64,000 nucleotides of DNA from Clostridiales bacterium CCNA10 (lineage in GTDB: Bacteria > Bacillota > Clostridia > Oscillospirales > Oscillospiraceae): positions 1,984,001 through 2,048,000 of the forward strand of contig AP018533.1 of NCBI GenBank assembly GCA_003573975.1. The letters are read 5' to 3'. This document shows, in pieces, positions 63,589 to 64,000 of this stretch. The notes under the pieces were generated by a model that made no database searches, was not told the DNA's origin, and saw only the letters and a list, made by a program, of their open reading frames with translations. The position numbers and the translations under genes are program-made. The stretch's first letter is position 1, and each line of letters opens with the position of its first letter.

Positions 63589-64000
63589 CTAATCCAGAAT
63601 TTTTTTTGGTCGGAAGCTCAAATAGTCCGCAGAAACCAGGTCATAGTCCACTCCGCCCTGACGTCCGGAGATGGCCAGACGGTGGCTTCCGCCGTGGAGA
63701 TGACCGTAAAAACACCGGCTGACCTGATAGCGCTCCAGCAGGTCGATGATCTCCTGACAGCGGTAGCCCTGATAGAGAGGCGGATAGTGGAGAAAGCAGT
63801 ATTTCTCCCGCTCTCCCGCCGCCTTCAGAGACGCCTCCAGGCGGATTAGTTCCCGGTTGAAGATTTTTGCTCCGTGCCCCTCCCGGTCCTCCTCATAGAA
63901 CCAGCCCCGGGTCCCGCACAGGGCCAGGCTGCCGTACAGGCGGCAGTTGTTATGGAGGATCTCAAGCGTAGAGAAGCCGTTTTCCGCAAAAAAGCGTTCC
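63589..64000 (-). CDS. Metallophosphoesterase (COG1768-like), N-terminus outside the window
   Basis: The last 136 residues of a calcineurin-like phosphoesterase, open to the right edge and ending at TAG 63589-63591. Visible motifs are NNCRLYGSLALCGTRGW, KYCFLHYPPLY and CFYGHLHGGSH, giving the metal-binding GHxH pair. The remaining N-terminal metal site (DxH, GD) should lie beyond the window. Small bacterial phosphohydrolases of this group lie near tig-clpPX in Clostridia. Confidence 0.85.
   Translation of the reverse strand, partial: ERFFAENGFSTLEILHNNCRLYGSLALCGTRGWFYEEDREGHGAKIFNRELIRLEASLKAAGEREKYCFLHYPPLYQGYRCQEIIDLLERYQVSRCFYGHLHGGSHRLAISGRQGGVDYDLVSADYLSFRPKKILD

Overview
The window reads as a chromosomal segment of a GC-rich, spore-forming, strictly anaerobic member of the Clostridia. 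Gene content points to the Oscillospiraceae and relatives (Flavonifractor / Oscillibacter / Intestinimonas type), but this is inference from gene content, not a database match. Supporting signs are spoIIGA-sigE, CotF-like coat proteins, GerW/YtfJ, an Rnf complex, a sodium-pumping decarboxylase subunit, an IspH-S1 fusion, a CdaA/CdaR c-di-AMP operon, RemA and a PASTA kinase. No rRNA, tRNA, CRISPR array, phage or insertion sequence was seen. Most genes lie on the minus strand. The plus-strand exceptions are the sulfur/Fe-S operon (5.5-9.7 kb) and a PadR-regulated membrane-protein cluster (19.2-24.7 kb).

Layout. 0-5.4 kb: 3' part of a sodium-pumping decarboxylase beta subunit behind a structured, terminator-bearing leader; an HD hydrolase; a DegV protein; trmD; an inverted-repeat-rich gap; two small coat proteins; and an unknown protein. 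5.5-9.7 kb (+): metY-cysK-iscS-iscU, preceded by a consensus promoter overlapped by an inverted repeat and by a possible 24-residue leader peptide. 9.8-15.3 kb: a complete rnfCDGEAB operon with a leader of almost 390 nt. 15.3-19.1 kb: a 53-residue Cys/Gly-rich peptide gene, an SLH-domain protein overlapping rex, and sigE-spoIIGA. 19.2-24.7 kb (+): a PadR repressor with two identical-arm operators at its own promoter, followed by four diverged DUF2812-type membrane proteins, the first frameshifted. 24.7-36.9 kb: the conserved housekeeping run yicC-remA-gmk-rpoZ-priA-def-fmt-rsmB-rlmN-prpC-pknB-rsgA, without coaBC. 37-41.7 kb: cdaA-cdaR-rseC-DUF5685-J-domain protein-membrane protein. 41.8-45.3 kb: carD, ispD-ispF, and a DUF3343/class V aminotransferase pair. 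45.4-51.2 kb: rpiR-type regulator, flavoprotein, cmk-plsC-ispH/rpsA. 51.2-56.5 kb: M50 protease-scpA-scpB-DUF2953-ytfJ-dac-rluB. 56.7-64 kb: tig, clpP, clpX, lon and engB, with a partial phosphoesterase upstream at the right edge.

How the genes work together. Rnf and the biotin-linked decarboxylase subunit suggest ion-gradient (probably sodium) energy conservation during fermentation, and Rex is a plausible redox sensor for it. Two separate cysteine desulfurase systems (IscS/IscU and the DUF3343 partner) handle sulfur or possibly selenium. Sporulation functions are scattered through the window. The least explained parts are the PadR/DUF2812 cluster, the decarboxylase leader RNA, the small Cys/Gly peptide, the metY leader peptide and the long rnf leader. 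Promoters, terminators and RNA folds were read by eye and not computed.
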